A stretch of DNA of 25,194 nt from a bacterium UBP14_UBA6098 (GTDB lineage Bacteria > UBP14 > UBA6098), in the NCBI GenBank assembly GCA_002428525.1, contig DIWU01000023.1:1-25194 (forward strand), given 5' to 3'. The stretch's first letter is position 1. Each line of letters begins with the position of its first letter. Under the pieces are notes generated by a model. The model ran no database searches, was not told the origin of the DNA, and saw nothing but the letters and a program-made list of their open reading frames with translations. This document shows, piece by piece, positions 8,419 to 15,941 of this stretch. The translations under genes were made by a program, and so were the position numbers.

Positions 8419-9555
8419 TTAGGGCAAGCTCTGAATCGAATAGGTTCTTTTCATCCGATAGTTTCCGATGAGCTGGCATACGAGTTGAATCACATCCTTG
8501 TTATAAATCGCGCTGGCTTTATCGTAACCGCCGGTTCCGATCGATCCGCCCCCTACCGCGACGATCTGCCCCTCGACCCACGAGGGCGGGCGAAGATCGA
8601 TTGTTCCGGTGACATAGATGAGGCCGGAGAAAGTCGAGCCGGAGCCGGTTGCGAAGGTGAGGTCGCCGTCGATATAAAGAATACCGCCGCCATTGAGCGG
8701 ATGGGCGTTAGTGAACTCGATGTCTCCGCTAACATAGACCAGCGAGAAGTCCGGCAATTCGAGCGGAAGGTCGTTCACACCGTCCTCGGAGATGAAATCG
8801 GCCAGATTCCGCAATGTTCCCTGATCGAGCGAGAAGATATCCCTGCACGTGAGTTTAAGCGACGAGAATTGCTTCGTCGCCGGATCGCCACGCACGCTGG
8901 CTCCGCTTTTTATAACGACCGGGCCGTTGCTTTTATAGCAAACACCGATAAGGCTCGAGCCGGGGTTTCCGCCGAGGATCATCGAGCGGGAGTCGCAGGT
9001 GAAGGTATTCCCCTTCTGGACGACGATTGCGGCATCGACAGTGGGCGTGATGTTCAGCATACGGATTTCCGTGACGACTCGCGCCTGCTCGACAATAGTA
9101 TTCGGCGAGCAGTCGAAGGCGACACTCGGGTTTACCTCGCGATAGACGACACCCCGGCTGGAGATTTTCCAAAACCAACCGTAACCGACCTCGCCGCGCT
9201 CGGCTGTGATATCGCGCGTTAGATTCTTCTCGACGATATACACACCGGCGACATTGTTCATCTCGTCGATTATAACCTTGCGCACAAGGCCGAGCGAGGG
9301 GTTATCCGAGTCGGCACTTATTGGTGCGAATGTCGCAACGGGGAGGGTTTTTTGTCTTCGAAACCAAAACAGCGCGTCCTGAGAGCCGGCCTGCGCGAGG
9401 TCGATCGCCCGCTGTTTATGCAGGTATGATGTTGTCTTCCTTGAACTTGAGATTATCAGATAGACCAGAGTTCCAACACTGAAGAATAGGACAACCATCA
9501 TCGGTAGGACGATAGCCGCGGCGGCACCGAGTTTGTATTTCCTTAGTTTGGACAT
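8419..9555 (-). CDS. PilX-like pilus assembly/minor pilin protein
   Basis: 378 residues. The N-terminus is a short basic segment and a hydrophobic helix (GAAAAIVLPMMVVLFFSVGTLVYLII), followed by an RKTTSYLHKQRAIDLAQAGSQDALFWF amphipathic helix. This is the arrangement of PilX-type proteins, which lack the canonical Glu +5. The C-terminal half has regular short beta turns (LVYVSGDIEF, GILYIDGDLTF, GLIYVTGTIDL, GQIVAVGG) like the stacked-strand domain often found in such exported proteins. A ribosome site AAAGG precedes the ATG by about four bases. It heads the three-gene operon; the next ATG is two bases past its TAA. Role in nucleating or decorating a pilus or pseudopilus is inferred from family and context. 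Confidence 0.65.
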   Translation of the reverse strand: MSKLRKYKLGAAAAIVLPMMVVLFFSVGTLVYLIISSSRKTTSYLHKQRAIDLAQAGSQDALFWFRRQKTLPVATFAPISADSDNPSLGLVRKVIIDEMNNVAGVYIVEKNLTRDITAERGEVGYGWFWKISSRGVVYREVNPSVAFDCSPNTIVEQARVVTEIRMLNITPTVDAAIVVQKGNTFTCDSRSMILGGNPGSSLIGVCYKSNGPVVIKSGASVRGDPATKQFSSLKLTCRDIFSLDQGTLRNLADFISEDGVNDLPLELPDFSLVYVSGDIEFTNAHPLNGGGILYIDGDLTFATGSGSTFSGLIYVTGTIDLRPPSWVEGQIVAVGGGSIGTGGYDKASAIYNKDVIQLVCQLIGNYRMKRTYSIQSLP

Positions 9556-9670
9556 CGGCCTTTACTGCTATGAATTCTAATACAATTATATTAACCCAAT
9601 CAGGTATTTCAACATTATTAATAAGGTTTTTGGAAGATTGTTTAAGGAAAAGGGTAAGGGGAAAGCAAAA

Positions 9671-9876
9671 GGTAAAGGGTGAAGGGTGAAGGCGGTTACA
9701 CGAAGCGCGTTGGAGCGCGCTTTTCCGAGTGAGGTTGATTGCGCTGATTTCGCCCACCCCCCGCGCGCTGTCACGATTTTTGCGATTCGTCAGTCTGGCG
9801 CTAACAGCCCTCTTTCCGCCCGGCAAAAATCCCCTCCGCCACCCAAAGACCGCCCCCGCGCCAGCGCGCCGCCCCC
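9671..9876 (+). repeat. Dispersed ~200 bp repeat, copy A
   Basis: Begins with GGTAAAGGGTGAAGGGTGAA, then GGCGGTTACACGAAGCGCG and a short GCGCG hairpin, and runs to CGCGCCAGCGCGCCGCCCC. A second copy in the opposite orientation lies at 16883-17100; I judge the two to be close to 85-90% identical by eye. Both carry an open frame for a peptide containing SPTPRALSRFLRFVSLAL, but most differences change the amino acid, so it is more likely a non-coding mobile repeat. Confidence 0.8.
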
Positions 9877-9887
9877 GGCCCCCCGGG

Positions 9888-9973
9888 AATGCCGTTTCGA
9901 TACGCCCTTCGGGCTACTCAACGACCGCCCCGGTGGCTGAGTAGGGCATCGCCCGTATCGAAGCCCCGGCATT
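9888..9973. repeat. REP-type long inverted repeat
   Basis: Matching blocks on the two arms are AATGCC (9888) with GGCATT (9973), TTCGATACG with CGTATCGAA, and CTACTCA with TGAGTAG. The motif TTCGATACGCCC...CTACTCAACGACC is like REP palindromes known from other bacterial phyla. It would fold into an ~85-base cruciform or RNA hairpin. Confidence 0.7.
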
Positions 9974-10000
9974 AAAAAAGGGCGACCCACCGGGTCGCCC
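9974..10000 (-). terminator. Rho-independent terminator downstream of the FN3 gene
   Basis: A 9-bp perfect stem GGGCGACCC/GGGTCGCCC (9980-9988 and 9992-10000) with a 3-base loop is followed on the minus strand by six T (9974-9979). It is placed about 150 bases beyond the stop of the minus-strand FN3 gene. Confidence 0.6.
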
Positions 10001-10152
10001 CTACAAAATAATCCCAAAAATCCCCCTTTCACAAGGGGGACTTCCCCCCCCCTTAATAAGGGGGGCAAGGGGGGTTCTCCCCGCCGGCCTTCAAGCCGCC
10101 CTCGTGTAAAACCTTTTACCCTTTACCCTTTACCCTTTACCCTTCACCTTCT

Positions 10153-11151
10153 TCACATCGGCACATCCGCGCTCACAACCCCCGCCCAGTCCGAAACCTC
10201 CTCGCCGTTACGGGCGCGAACCCACGCGTAATAAGTCATCCCCGGCTGAATATTTTCGCTATAAACCACCGGGAACGGCGCATTCGTAAGCGTGTCGTAA
10301 TCCGGCATCGAAGGCGCGGGCATTCCGGTCGGGACATAGACGATGCGCACATCGAACCCCTCCTCGCCGGAATAGCCCTCGGCGCTAATCAAAAACTGTT
10401 TTTTCGGGAAAGTCATATATTCCATCGCGACATTTTCCGGCACATTCGGGAAAGTATTTCCCCCCGGCTGAGGCTCTTCCCCGCCGCCGCCCGAACCGCC
10501 GCCGCTGGAAGTCCCCCATTCCGTGCTCGTCCACCATTCGCCCTCGCTGTTCTGATGGAAACCCTTGAACCAGTTGAAAATATCGCGCTCCTTGGCATGG
10601 CAGGCCTCGCGCGCGGCCACGACATCGTCCTGCGCCTGTTGCGCCAGATTGAACGACGAATAATAATTCGTCCGCAAGGCCTCGAAATCGCCATATAGCG
10701 TAATCAGCGCGTTGAACTGCGGCTGAAGCGGCGCATATTCGGGCGGAACGCCGCCGCCGATAACCTCGTTCCAATGCATAATGCAAATCTCCGCGACACC
10801 GCCCAACTCGTCGCGGCTGTCTGGAAGGGATTTATCCAAACCGAAAGAACCCATGACATGCGGGTCGATAACGGTCGGGATTATCTGTTTGAGAAGCTGA
10901 AGCTGTTTTCGAAGGGCATCCGCGGCATCGGTGTAGAACTTGCTTCGGTCGCTCGCAACCCCATTGAGCGATTCCCAGTTGTTGAGCGCCGTTTCCAGCG
11001 CGTCGATCAGCGCGGGCAAATCTCCGACCTCGTGCGCGGGATAATCCGACTCGCCGACCTGAGTCAACAGCCACGCATAAACCCGCTGAAGCCACAACAA
11101 ATACGGGCGATGCGAAAAATCCCTGTCCGGATAACGCGATTTGATAGGCAT
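10153..11151 (-). CDS. N-terminal helical / C-terminal fibronectin type III protein
   Basis: 332 residues from the ATG at 11151, chosen because GGAGGG stands four bases upstream (11156-11161); a longer frame to 11181 lacks such a site. Residues 1-210 are helix-rich, starting KSRYPDRDFSHRPYLLWLQRVYAWLL, with no signal peptide. Residues 215-231 are a Gly/Ser linker, SSGGGSGGGG. Residues about 235-332 form one FN3-like beta-sandwich ending YYAWVRARNGEEVSDWAG. The same architecture occurs in the gene at 23731-24657, whose end, FRVRAIAEGKESNWSG, is clearly related. I recall similar unnamed helical-plus-FN3 proteins in other environmental genomes, but their role is unknown. It lies directly downstream of the 21-bp repeat array, which fills its promoter region. 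Confidence 0.7.
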   Translation of the reverse strand: MPIKSRYPDRDFSHRPYLLWLQRVYAWLLTQVGESDYPAHEVGDLPALIDALETALNNWESLNGVASDRSKFYTDAADALRKQLQLLKQIIPTVIDPHVMGSFGLDKSLPDSRDELGGVAEICIMHWNEVIGGGVPPEYAPLQPQFNALITLYGDFEALRTNYYSSFNLAQQAQDDVVAAREACHAKERDIFNWFKGFHQNSEGEWWTSTEWGTSSGGGSGGGGEEPQPGGNTFPNVPENVAMEYMTFPKKQFLISAEGYSGEEGFDVRIVYVPTGMPAPSMPDYDTLTNAPFPVVYSENIQPGMTYYAWVRARNGEEVSDWAGVVSADVPM

Positions 11152-11208
11152 AATTCCCTCCGATTCTCGGATTAGAATCAAATTTTCAAAAAATACTCAA
11201 AATCGCTC

Positions 11209-11528
11209 AACCACGGCACGGATTGACCATCTAAACGCGCGAATCGGGTCTCTAAATTTCAGGATTAGGCATCTAAAAGCCGGTTTGGGGCGTCTAAATC
11301 CACGGATTAGGCATCTAAAGCACAGGATTGGCCGTCTAAAGCCACGGGATCGCTTCTGCAAAGGGGATTTGCGCCGTCTAAAAGCGCGGGAACACTTTCT
11401 AAAAGATAGGCTACGCTTTCTAAAAGCACGGATTGCCTTCCAAATCCGCGGCAACGCAATCTAAAAGCCCGGCAACGCTATCTAAAAGCGCTGGAACGCC
11501 GTCTAAAGCCCGGTTTCGCCCCCCAAAC
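11209..11528. repeat. 21-bp phased tandem repeat array (TCTAAA core, ~15 units)
   Basis: The hexamer TCTAAA recurs at 11230, 11251, 11272, 11293, 11314, 11335, (degenerate near 11356), 11377, 11398, 11419, (TCCAAA near 11439), 11460, 11481 and 11502, ending with CCCAAA near 11522. Spacing is exactly 21 bases, with 20-base slips only at the degenerate unit near 11439 and the last one. The intervening 15 bases vary around AGCNCGGATTGGCCG. The array sits between the vsr stop and the FN3 start codon. Twenty-one bases is two helical turns, so every TCTAAA faces the same side of the DNA. In translation it gives heptads (RI--LK-) on the plus strand and FRRP-type heptads on the minus strand. Confidence 0.85.
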
Positions 11529-11630
11529 CCCAAAAAAGTGGGGATTTTCCCCCACCGAGAACACTTAACATTATCAAAGACCGACCTAACCAACCCGCTA
11601 TTCAAAAGCTAAAATACGAGATGAGAATTG

Positions 11631-12056
11631 TCAAGGACTATTTTCATTTTCGAGGAATTTTTTCGCCTCGATTATCTTCTTTAAAACCTTCTCAAAATCG
11701 TTTTCGACCTCGTGTTCCCAAATTCTCAAAACATTCCAACCCATTTTTTTCAATTTGGCGAAGTTTCGTTTGTCTCGTTCTCTGGTTTCCGAAATCTTCT
11801 TTCTCCAGAACGGCGAAAGATCATCGGCCCATCGAGGGAATCTGTAACCGTGCCAAAAATCGCCGTCGAGGAAAACCGCGAGTTTTTGTTTTGTGAATAC
11901 GATGTCCGGTTTGCCGGGCAAGTCCGGCAAATGCTTTCTGAACCTATATCCTCTCTTGTGAAGCTCCGACCTGACAACTTGCTCCAATCCGGTATCCTTC
12001 GACTTGCACCTCGACATGCAATAACTGCGTTGTTGCTTCGTGAGATTATCACTCAT
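11631..12056 (-). CDS. vsr: Very short patch repair endonuclease (Vsr)
   Basis: 141 residues from the ATG at 12056, giving the family-typical start MSDNLTKQQRSYCMSRCKSKDT. Vsr nicks next to the T of T:G mismatches left by deamination of 5-methylcytosine, protecting genomes that carry a C5 methyltransferase. Key parts are visible: the KPDIVF strand, FLDGDFWHG with the catalytic Asp and His, a basic FWRKKISETRERDKRN helix and VLRIWEHEV. Compared with E. coli Vsr (DGCFWH, WECAL) the Cys residues expected for the structural zinc are absent, placing it in a non-zinc subgroup. The start overlaps the helicase stop (ATGA), so it is translated from the same message as dcm and the helicase-nuclease, fitting its repair role for that methylase. 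Confidence 0.92.
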   Translation of the reverse strand: MSDNLTKQQRSYCMSRCKSKDTGLEQVVRSELHKRGYRFRKHLPDLPGKPDIVFTKQKLAVFLDGDFWHGYRFPRWADDLSPFWRKKISETRERDKRNFAKLKKMGWNVLRIWEHEVENDFEKVLKKIIEAKKFLENENSP

Positions 12057-14872
12057 ATCTTCCAAGAGCAAATTTTTCGTAAATCGCATTCTGAGCATCG
12101 CTTCTTAGACTTCTTTTTCGGGAATTTTCCAGCCTTGATATCCTTCACAGACTTATCCACAGCTTTGTAAATAGATTCTTTTAACTCGTCTGAGATTTCG
12201 ACCGTTTCTTTTCTTTGCTTATCCTTACTAAGGAAATGCACTGCGGCTGATTTTGGATCCAGCTTAAGTGCTTCTTTCGAAGCAATCGCATATAATAGGA
12301 GTTGTTTGGAAGACTCCTCCAATCTTAATGCGAATTCAGTTTCGTCATCCGGAATTCCTGTTTTGAAATCAACCAAACCAACAGGGATAAGATCACCGGT
12401 TACTTCATCAACTTTTTCAAGAAGATCGATTGTCCCCGAAACCAAAGCTTCTTCGAGAACGAATTCGAAAGGTTTTTCAGCTTCAAGAACAGTAAAGGGT
12501 AAGATTTCTTTGAAAGCATTGATATAATTATCTATAGTCGCCTTTGCGGCTAACTTCATTCTTTCAAACGGTTCACCCCGTGTATACCTAAGATTAAAAT
12601 GGGTATTGAACAATTTTTCTATCTCGGGTTGAGAGGGGACTTCCCGGGCCTCTCGGATGTAACCATGTAATATAGCGAGGATGTTGTGAATCTGCTCCCC
12701 ATATCCGAACTCTTGCCCTATCTTCGGGCCGAAGCCCATTATTCTTCTTAACTGATAGTCTCTCGGACAACGCCAATAATAATTCAAATCCGAAAAGTTA
12801 GTAGGCAATAGAAGGGCGTTAATAGGGGCGGAAGGGCCAATTATTTTTCTATTTGTAGGATCATCTGTTATATCGAGGAAGTAATCGTGTTTAATCTCTT
12901 TTATAAATTCCTGAGGTTTATGTCTCGGATAATCCACAGAAGAAACATCAAGATACTTTTTACTTCTTGTGACAGCGACATACCATAATCTTCTTTCGCC
13001 GTCGTCTCCTTCGGCGAAGCTTTTTTCGTCTATTATGTCACTAAGAAACGTTTTTATCCCTTGGTCCCTTTTTTGAGAAGGGAAATGATAGCTTGATATC
13101 CTAGGAATAAAAACAACCGGCCACTCAAGTCCTTTGGCTTTGTGAATAGTACTTATCTGAACGGCATTCAGACCCAAAAACTCCTCAGGGCCGCCTTCTT
13201 CAACATTCCCGATAGCCCAGTTATCAATGTATTTACAGAAAGTGCCCAAATCTCTCGGCTGGAACCATTGGTGTATTGCCTCATATTTCGTTAATAGATT
13301 GCTAAACCTACCTAAATTATAAAGAGCTGTTTCTTCCCATTCGTTTTCCGTCGAACCCATGCTTTCAAGCATGTCATGAAATATATCTTGAAAGTAGATT
13401 CTCCTTGAAATGTTTATAGGCCTTTCTTCTTCCGGAAGATTTGCTTTATTGAGTTGTTCTTTGATACCAGCTAACCACTCAAAGAATCTATCTTTATCAA
13501 GACCCGGCAACCTGCTTTTCGCAAGCTCATGTCCCAATGATTCTATTCTCTCTCTTAAAGCTCTTTCGTCAAGTTGCGATTTTCCAAAATCTTCCCAAAG
13601 TTCGCAATCGGCAAGAATGTGAAATGCAGCTTGGACAAACTTGATCTCGGGATGATCAAAAAGCCCTTGTGCTCCTTTAACTATGAACTTGATATCCTTC
13701 TTTTTAAATACTTCGACCAAAGGTGCCGCATTGTTTTTAACGCTCCTGAAGAGAACCGCAAAATCGCCCCAATCCAATCCTCTTTTTTGACCTTTGCAAT
13801 TAAATTCAGTCCCCCTTAACTCCAATATCCTATCGGTTATGTATTCTGCTTCCTCTTCTTCGCTCGAAAAAATGAGTTTATGACAATCCCCCTTTTCGGC
13901 CATTGTCTCACTTAATACTTTTTCCCCTTCGCACTCTTCCCAAAAACGCGCTTTCATTGCTTTATCCAAGCGACGCGATAGTTTTCTGACTGATCGATTT
14001 GCTACTTCAACAATTGCATGAGTTGACCTAAAATTATTTATTAAAGGGATTTTCGTCACATTGTCGTATCTGTTTTCAAATTCCAGAATATTCGTTACAT
14101 CAGCGCCTCTCCACCCATAAATTGCTTGGTCGTCATCCCCGACCACACATAAATTAGCTCCACTTGATGTTAATAGTCGGATAAGTTCTTCCTGCCGAGG
14201 ATCAATGTCTTGGTATTCATCGACTATTACGTGTTTGATTTTATCGTAAACCGATTGGCGGAACCTATTATCTTCATGAAGGTTTTGGATTAGCTCGGCA
14301 ATAATCATGTTGAAATCGAGAAAGAAGCGGGGAGGTTCTTTAAGCAAAGTATAGTAATTTTGAATACACTCATGGACATCGCTGAAATCCTCTGGTATTT
14401 CCGGTTTCTTTAAGTAATAAGCGTTCAAAGTGTTAATAAAGAGCCCGATTGTTTTAAAATAACCAATACCGTTGCTGTTTTGTAGCTTTTGTAGCCCAAT
14501 GTCATAGAACTTAGTAACCAAGAAAGATGCTTGTTGAGCGTCGTCAATAACTTGGTAATTTCTGTATTCCGGTTTGAATTCTTTTAATAACTGAAGTGCG
14601 AAACTATGAATCGTGCCAACATACATATCTCCAAGTTCCGGATTATCGCCGCATAAGTCTTCCATATGTAATCTAATTCTTGCTTTTAACTCTGAAGCCG
14701 CTTTCTCTGTGAAAGTAAAAGCAATAATCGACCCTTTTTCTGTTCCCCGACTTACAAGGCGAGCTATTCTTCTGGAAATTACCTCAGTTTTGCCTGAACC
14801 CGCACATGCGAGAATAAGCAAATTACCCTCTTCGTGGTTGATTGCTCTCTTTTGTTCTTTCGTATATTGCAT
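12053..14872 (-). CDS. UvrD/Rep-family helicase fused to a RecB/Cas4-like Fe-S nuclease
   Basis: 939 residues. Superfamily 1A helicase motifs in order: Walker A ACAGSGKT (residues 22-29), DEYQD Walker B (about 218), GDDDQAIYGWRGA (about 247), STIHKAKGLEWPVVF (about 575), RRLWYVAVTRSKK (about 630). The C-terminal ~240 residues form a PD-(D/E)XK nuclease: a Cys in YYWRCPRDYQL (about 703), GTIDLLEK (about 815), VDFKTG (about 836), and a terminal CxxCx5C at 926, 929 and 935. This four-Cys layout is the Fe-S clamp of AddB/Cas4-type nucleases. It is a single-chain analogue of AddAB and could degrade or process DNA ends. It lies 8 bases after dcm and overlaps vsr by ATGA. Its base composition is much AT-richer than the flanking genes, a sign of transfer. 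Confidence 0.85.
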   Translation of the reverse strand: MQYTKEQKRAINHEEGNLLILACAGSGKTEVISRRIARLVSRGTEKGSIIAFTFTEKAASELKARIRLHMEDLCGDNPELGDMYVGTIHSFALQLLKEFKPEYRNYQVIDDAQQASFLVTKFYDIGLQKLQNSNGIGYFKTIGLFINTLNAYYLKKPEIPEDFSDVHECIQNYYTLLKEPPRFFLDFNMIIAELIQNLHEDNRFRQSVYDKIKHVIVDEYQDIDPRQEELIRLLTSSGANLCVVGDDDQAIYGWRGADVTNILEFENRYDNVTKIPLINNFRSTHAIVEVANRSVRKLSRRLDKAMKARFWEECEGEKVLSETMAEKGDCHKLIFSSEEEEAEYITDRILELRGTEFNCKGQKRGLDWGDFAVLFRSVKNNAAPLVEVFKKKDIKFIVKGAQGLFDHPEIKFVQAAFHILADCELWEDFGKSQLDERALRERIESLGHELAKSRLPGLDKDRFFEWLAGIKEQLNKANLPEEERPINISRRIYFQDIFHDMLESMGSTENEWEETALYNLGRFSNLLTKYEAIHQWFQPRDLGTFCKYIDNWAIGNVEEGGPEEFLGLNAVQISTIHKAKGLEWPVVFIPRISSYHFPSQKRDQGIKTFLSDIIDEKSFAEGDDGERRLWYVAVTRSKKYLDVSSVDYPRHKPQEFIKEIKHDYFLDITDDPTNRKIIGPSAPINALLLPTNFSDLNYYWRCPRDYQLRRIMGFGPKIGQEFGYGEQIHNILAILHGYIREAREVPSQPEIEKLFNTHFNLRYTRGEPFERMKLAAKATIDNYINAFKEILPFTVLEAEKPFEFVLEEALVSGTIDLLEKVDEVTGDLIPVGLVDFKTGIPDDETEFALRLEESSKQLLLYAIASKEALKLDPKSAAVHFLSKDKQRKETVEISDELKESIYKAVDKSVKDIKAGKFPKKKSKKRCSECDLRKICSWKI

Positions 14873-14880
14873 ATTGTCTC

Positions 14881-15903
14881 TTATCTTCTAAGTGCTTTTA
14901 AACACATATGAGCATGTTCTGAAACAAAAGTAGGCGGAAAAGCATTTCCTATCATTTGGGCCGCTTTCCCTTTTCCCCTTTTCAAAGAAAACCAGTAGTC
15001 TAAAGGGAATGATTGAAGCAAGGCGGCTTCCCGAAGAGTTATCGCCCTGTTTGCTTCCGGGTGCAGAAAACGACCTTTTGATGGATTTATGCAACCGCTT
15101 GTAATTGTTGGTGCAACATCGTCCCATTTCATTCTGCCGTAAATATCCTGAAAGCCGTTGCATTTCTTGTGGCATTCGAGTTGTTCTTCTTCGGGTAGCG
15201 AAGACCTGCTACCTCCGTTTTTTGGGATTAGGCTTATCTTCCTTTTGATCGCGTCCGTTCTTTTTTCCGGGTAATCGTGTAATTTATCTCCGCTATTACC
15301 GGGCTCAGGTAATCCGGCAATTGCGTCAGCCACGCTACTTTTCGCCTTTTTTTCCGGCTCCGGTATCGGTCCGATACGGCTACCGATATAAATCATCCGC
15401 AATCGTCTTTGAGGAACTCCGTATTCGGCGGCATCGAATAATCTCGGTTCTCCTTCGTAACCTTTTTTTTGCAACCTGTCGAGGATTATTTTTATTCTCC
15501 CGTCTTGTTTCAAAGCCGGGACGTTCTCCATCATGAAAACTTTCGGTTCAAAGACTTCAACCCATTCAAGAAATTTAAAAACAAGGTTATTCCTCGGGTC
15601 TTGGTAATTTTCAACCCTGTTCTTAATTCGGATAGATGAAAAACCCTGGCAGGGGGGGCAACCGGCGAGTAAATCCAACTCACCTGGAACTAAGCACAAT
15701 TCGGCCATAACGTCCGCCGCGTCCAATTCCTTTATATCGCTCGCGAAGACTTTAACTTTGGGATGGTTATGTTGATAAGTCTCAATTGCAAGAGGGTCGT
15801 TTTCCACTCCGGCGATAACATTAAAACCGGCTTTTCGGAGGCCGAGGGTCGTTCCTCCGCAACCGGAAAAAAGATCAATTGCTTTTGGTTTTTTGTTTTT
15901 CAT
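14881..15903 (-). CDS. dcm: C5-cytosine DNA methyltransferase
   Basis: 340 residues with all main motifs of the family: I, DLFSGCGG (residues 10-17); IV, GCPPCQGFS with catalytic Cys85; VI, MENVP (about 125-129); VIII, VPQRRLRMIYIG; and X near the end, MIGNAFPP. A target-recognition region lies between VIII and ITLREAALLQSFP. It transfers a methyl group from SAM to C5 of cytosine in a recognition sequence that cannot be deduced here. First of three tightly packed AT-rich genes (dcm, helicase-nuclease, vsr). It has a weak ribosome site but a good promoter close to the ATG. Whether it partners a restriction enzyme is open: the gene upstream encodes a PD-(D/E)XK protein. The symbol is used in the generic family sense. 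Confidence 0.93.
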   Translation of the reverse strand: MKNKKPKAIDLFSGCGGTTLGLRKAGFNVIAGVENDPLAIETYQHNHPKVKVFASDIKELDAADVMAELCLVPGELDLLAGCPPCQGFSSIRIKNRVENYQDPRNNLVFKFLEWVEVFEPKVFMMENVPALKQDGRIKIILDRLQKKGYEGEPRLFDAAEYGVPQRRLRMIYIGSRIGPIPEPEKKAKSSVADAIAGLPEPGNSGDKLHDYPEKRTDAIKRKISLIPKNGGSRSSLPEEEQLECHKKCNGFQDIYGRMKWDDVAPTITSGCINPSKGRFLHPEANRAITLREAALLQSFPLDYWFSLKRGKGKAAQMIGNAFPPTFVSEHAHMCLKALRR

Positions 15904-15912
15904 CTCATTCTA

Positions 15913-15941
15913 AATAAATGCCTATTACCCTTCTTTGTCAA
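15913..15941 (-). promoter_or_regulatory. Promoter of the dcm-helicase-vsr cassette
   Basis: On the minus strand a perfect -35 TTGACA (15936-15941) is followed 17 bases later by TTTATT (15913-15918, four of six to consensus). The -35 overlaps the stop codon of the upstream PD-(D/E)XK gene. Transcription would begin only a few bases before the dcm ATG at 15903, suggesting a leaderless or near-leaderless message, in keeping with the poor ribosome site. Confidence 0.5.

Larger units (their letters stand above)
9556..10152. other. Gene-free repeat-rich intergenic region
   Basis: No credible gene. It contains, in order: a G-rich GGTAAAGGGTGAA tract with one copy of a ~200 bp dispersed repeat (9671-9876); a long REP-type inverted repeat (9888-9973); a hairpin terminator (9974-10000); CCCCCTT/AAGGGGG hairpins (about 10020-10079); and a C-rich CCCTTTA tract (10108-10149) that mirrors the first tract. 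The G-rich tracts point inward at both ends, so the whole 9671-10149 stretch resembles a MITE-like unit with inverted ends. Confidence 0.6.

Noticed and set aside
9729..9944. Small gene shared by repeat copies A and B (SPTPRALSRFLRFVSLAL peptide)
   Set aside because: Most differences between the two copies change the amino acid, and the conservation extends outside the frame, so it looks like a non-coding repeat.
11141..11464. Plus-strand coiled-coil protein with RI--LK- heptads
   Set aside because: Heptads follow automatically from the 21-base period, the opposite strand shows heptads too, there is no ribosome site, and the frame ends at a 20-base unit while the array goes on.
11209..11528. 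CRISPR array
   Set aside because: Units are 21 bases with a 6-base core and no 20-40 base repeats alternating with unique spacers; no cas genes nearby.
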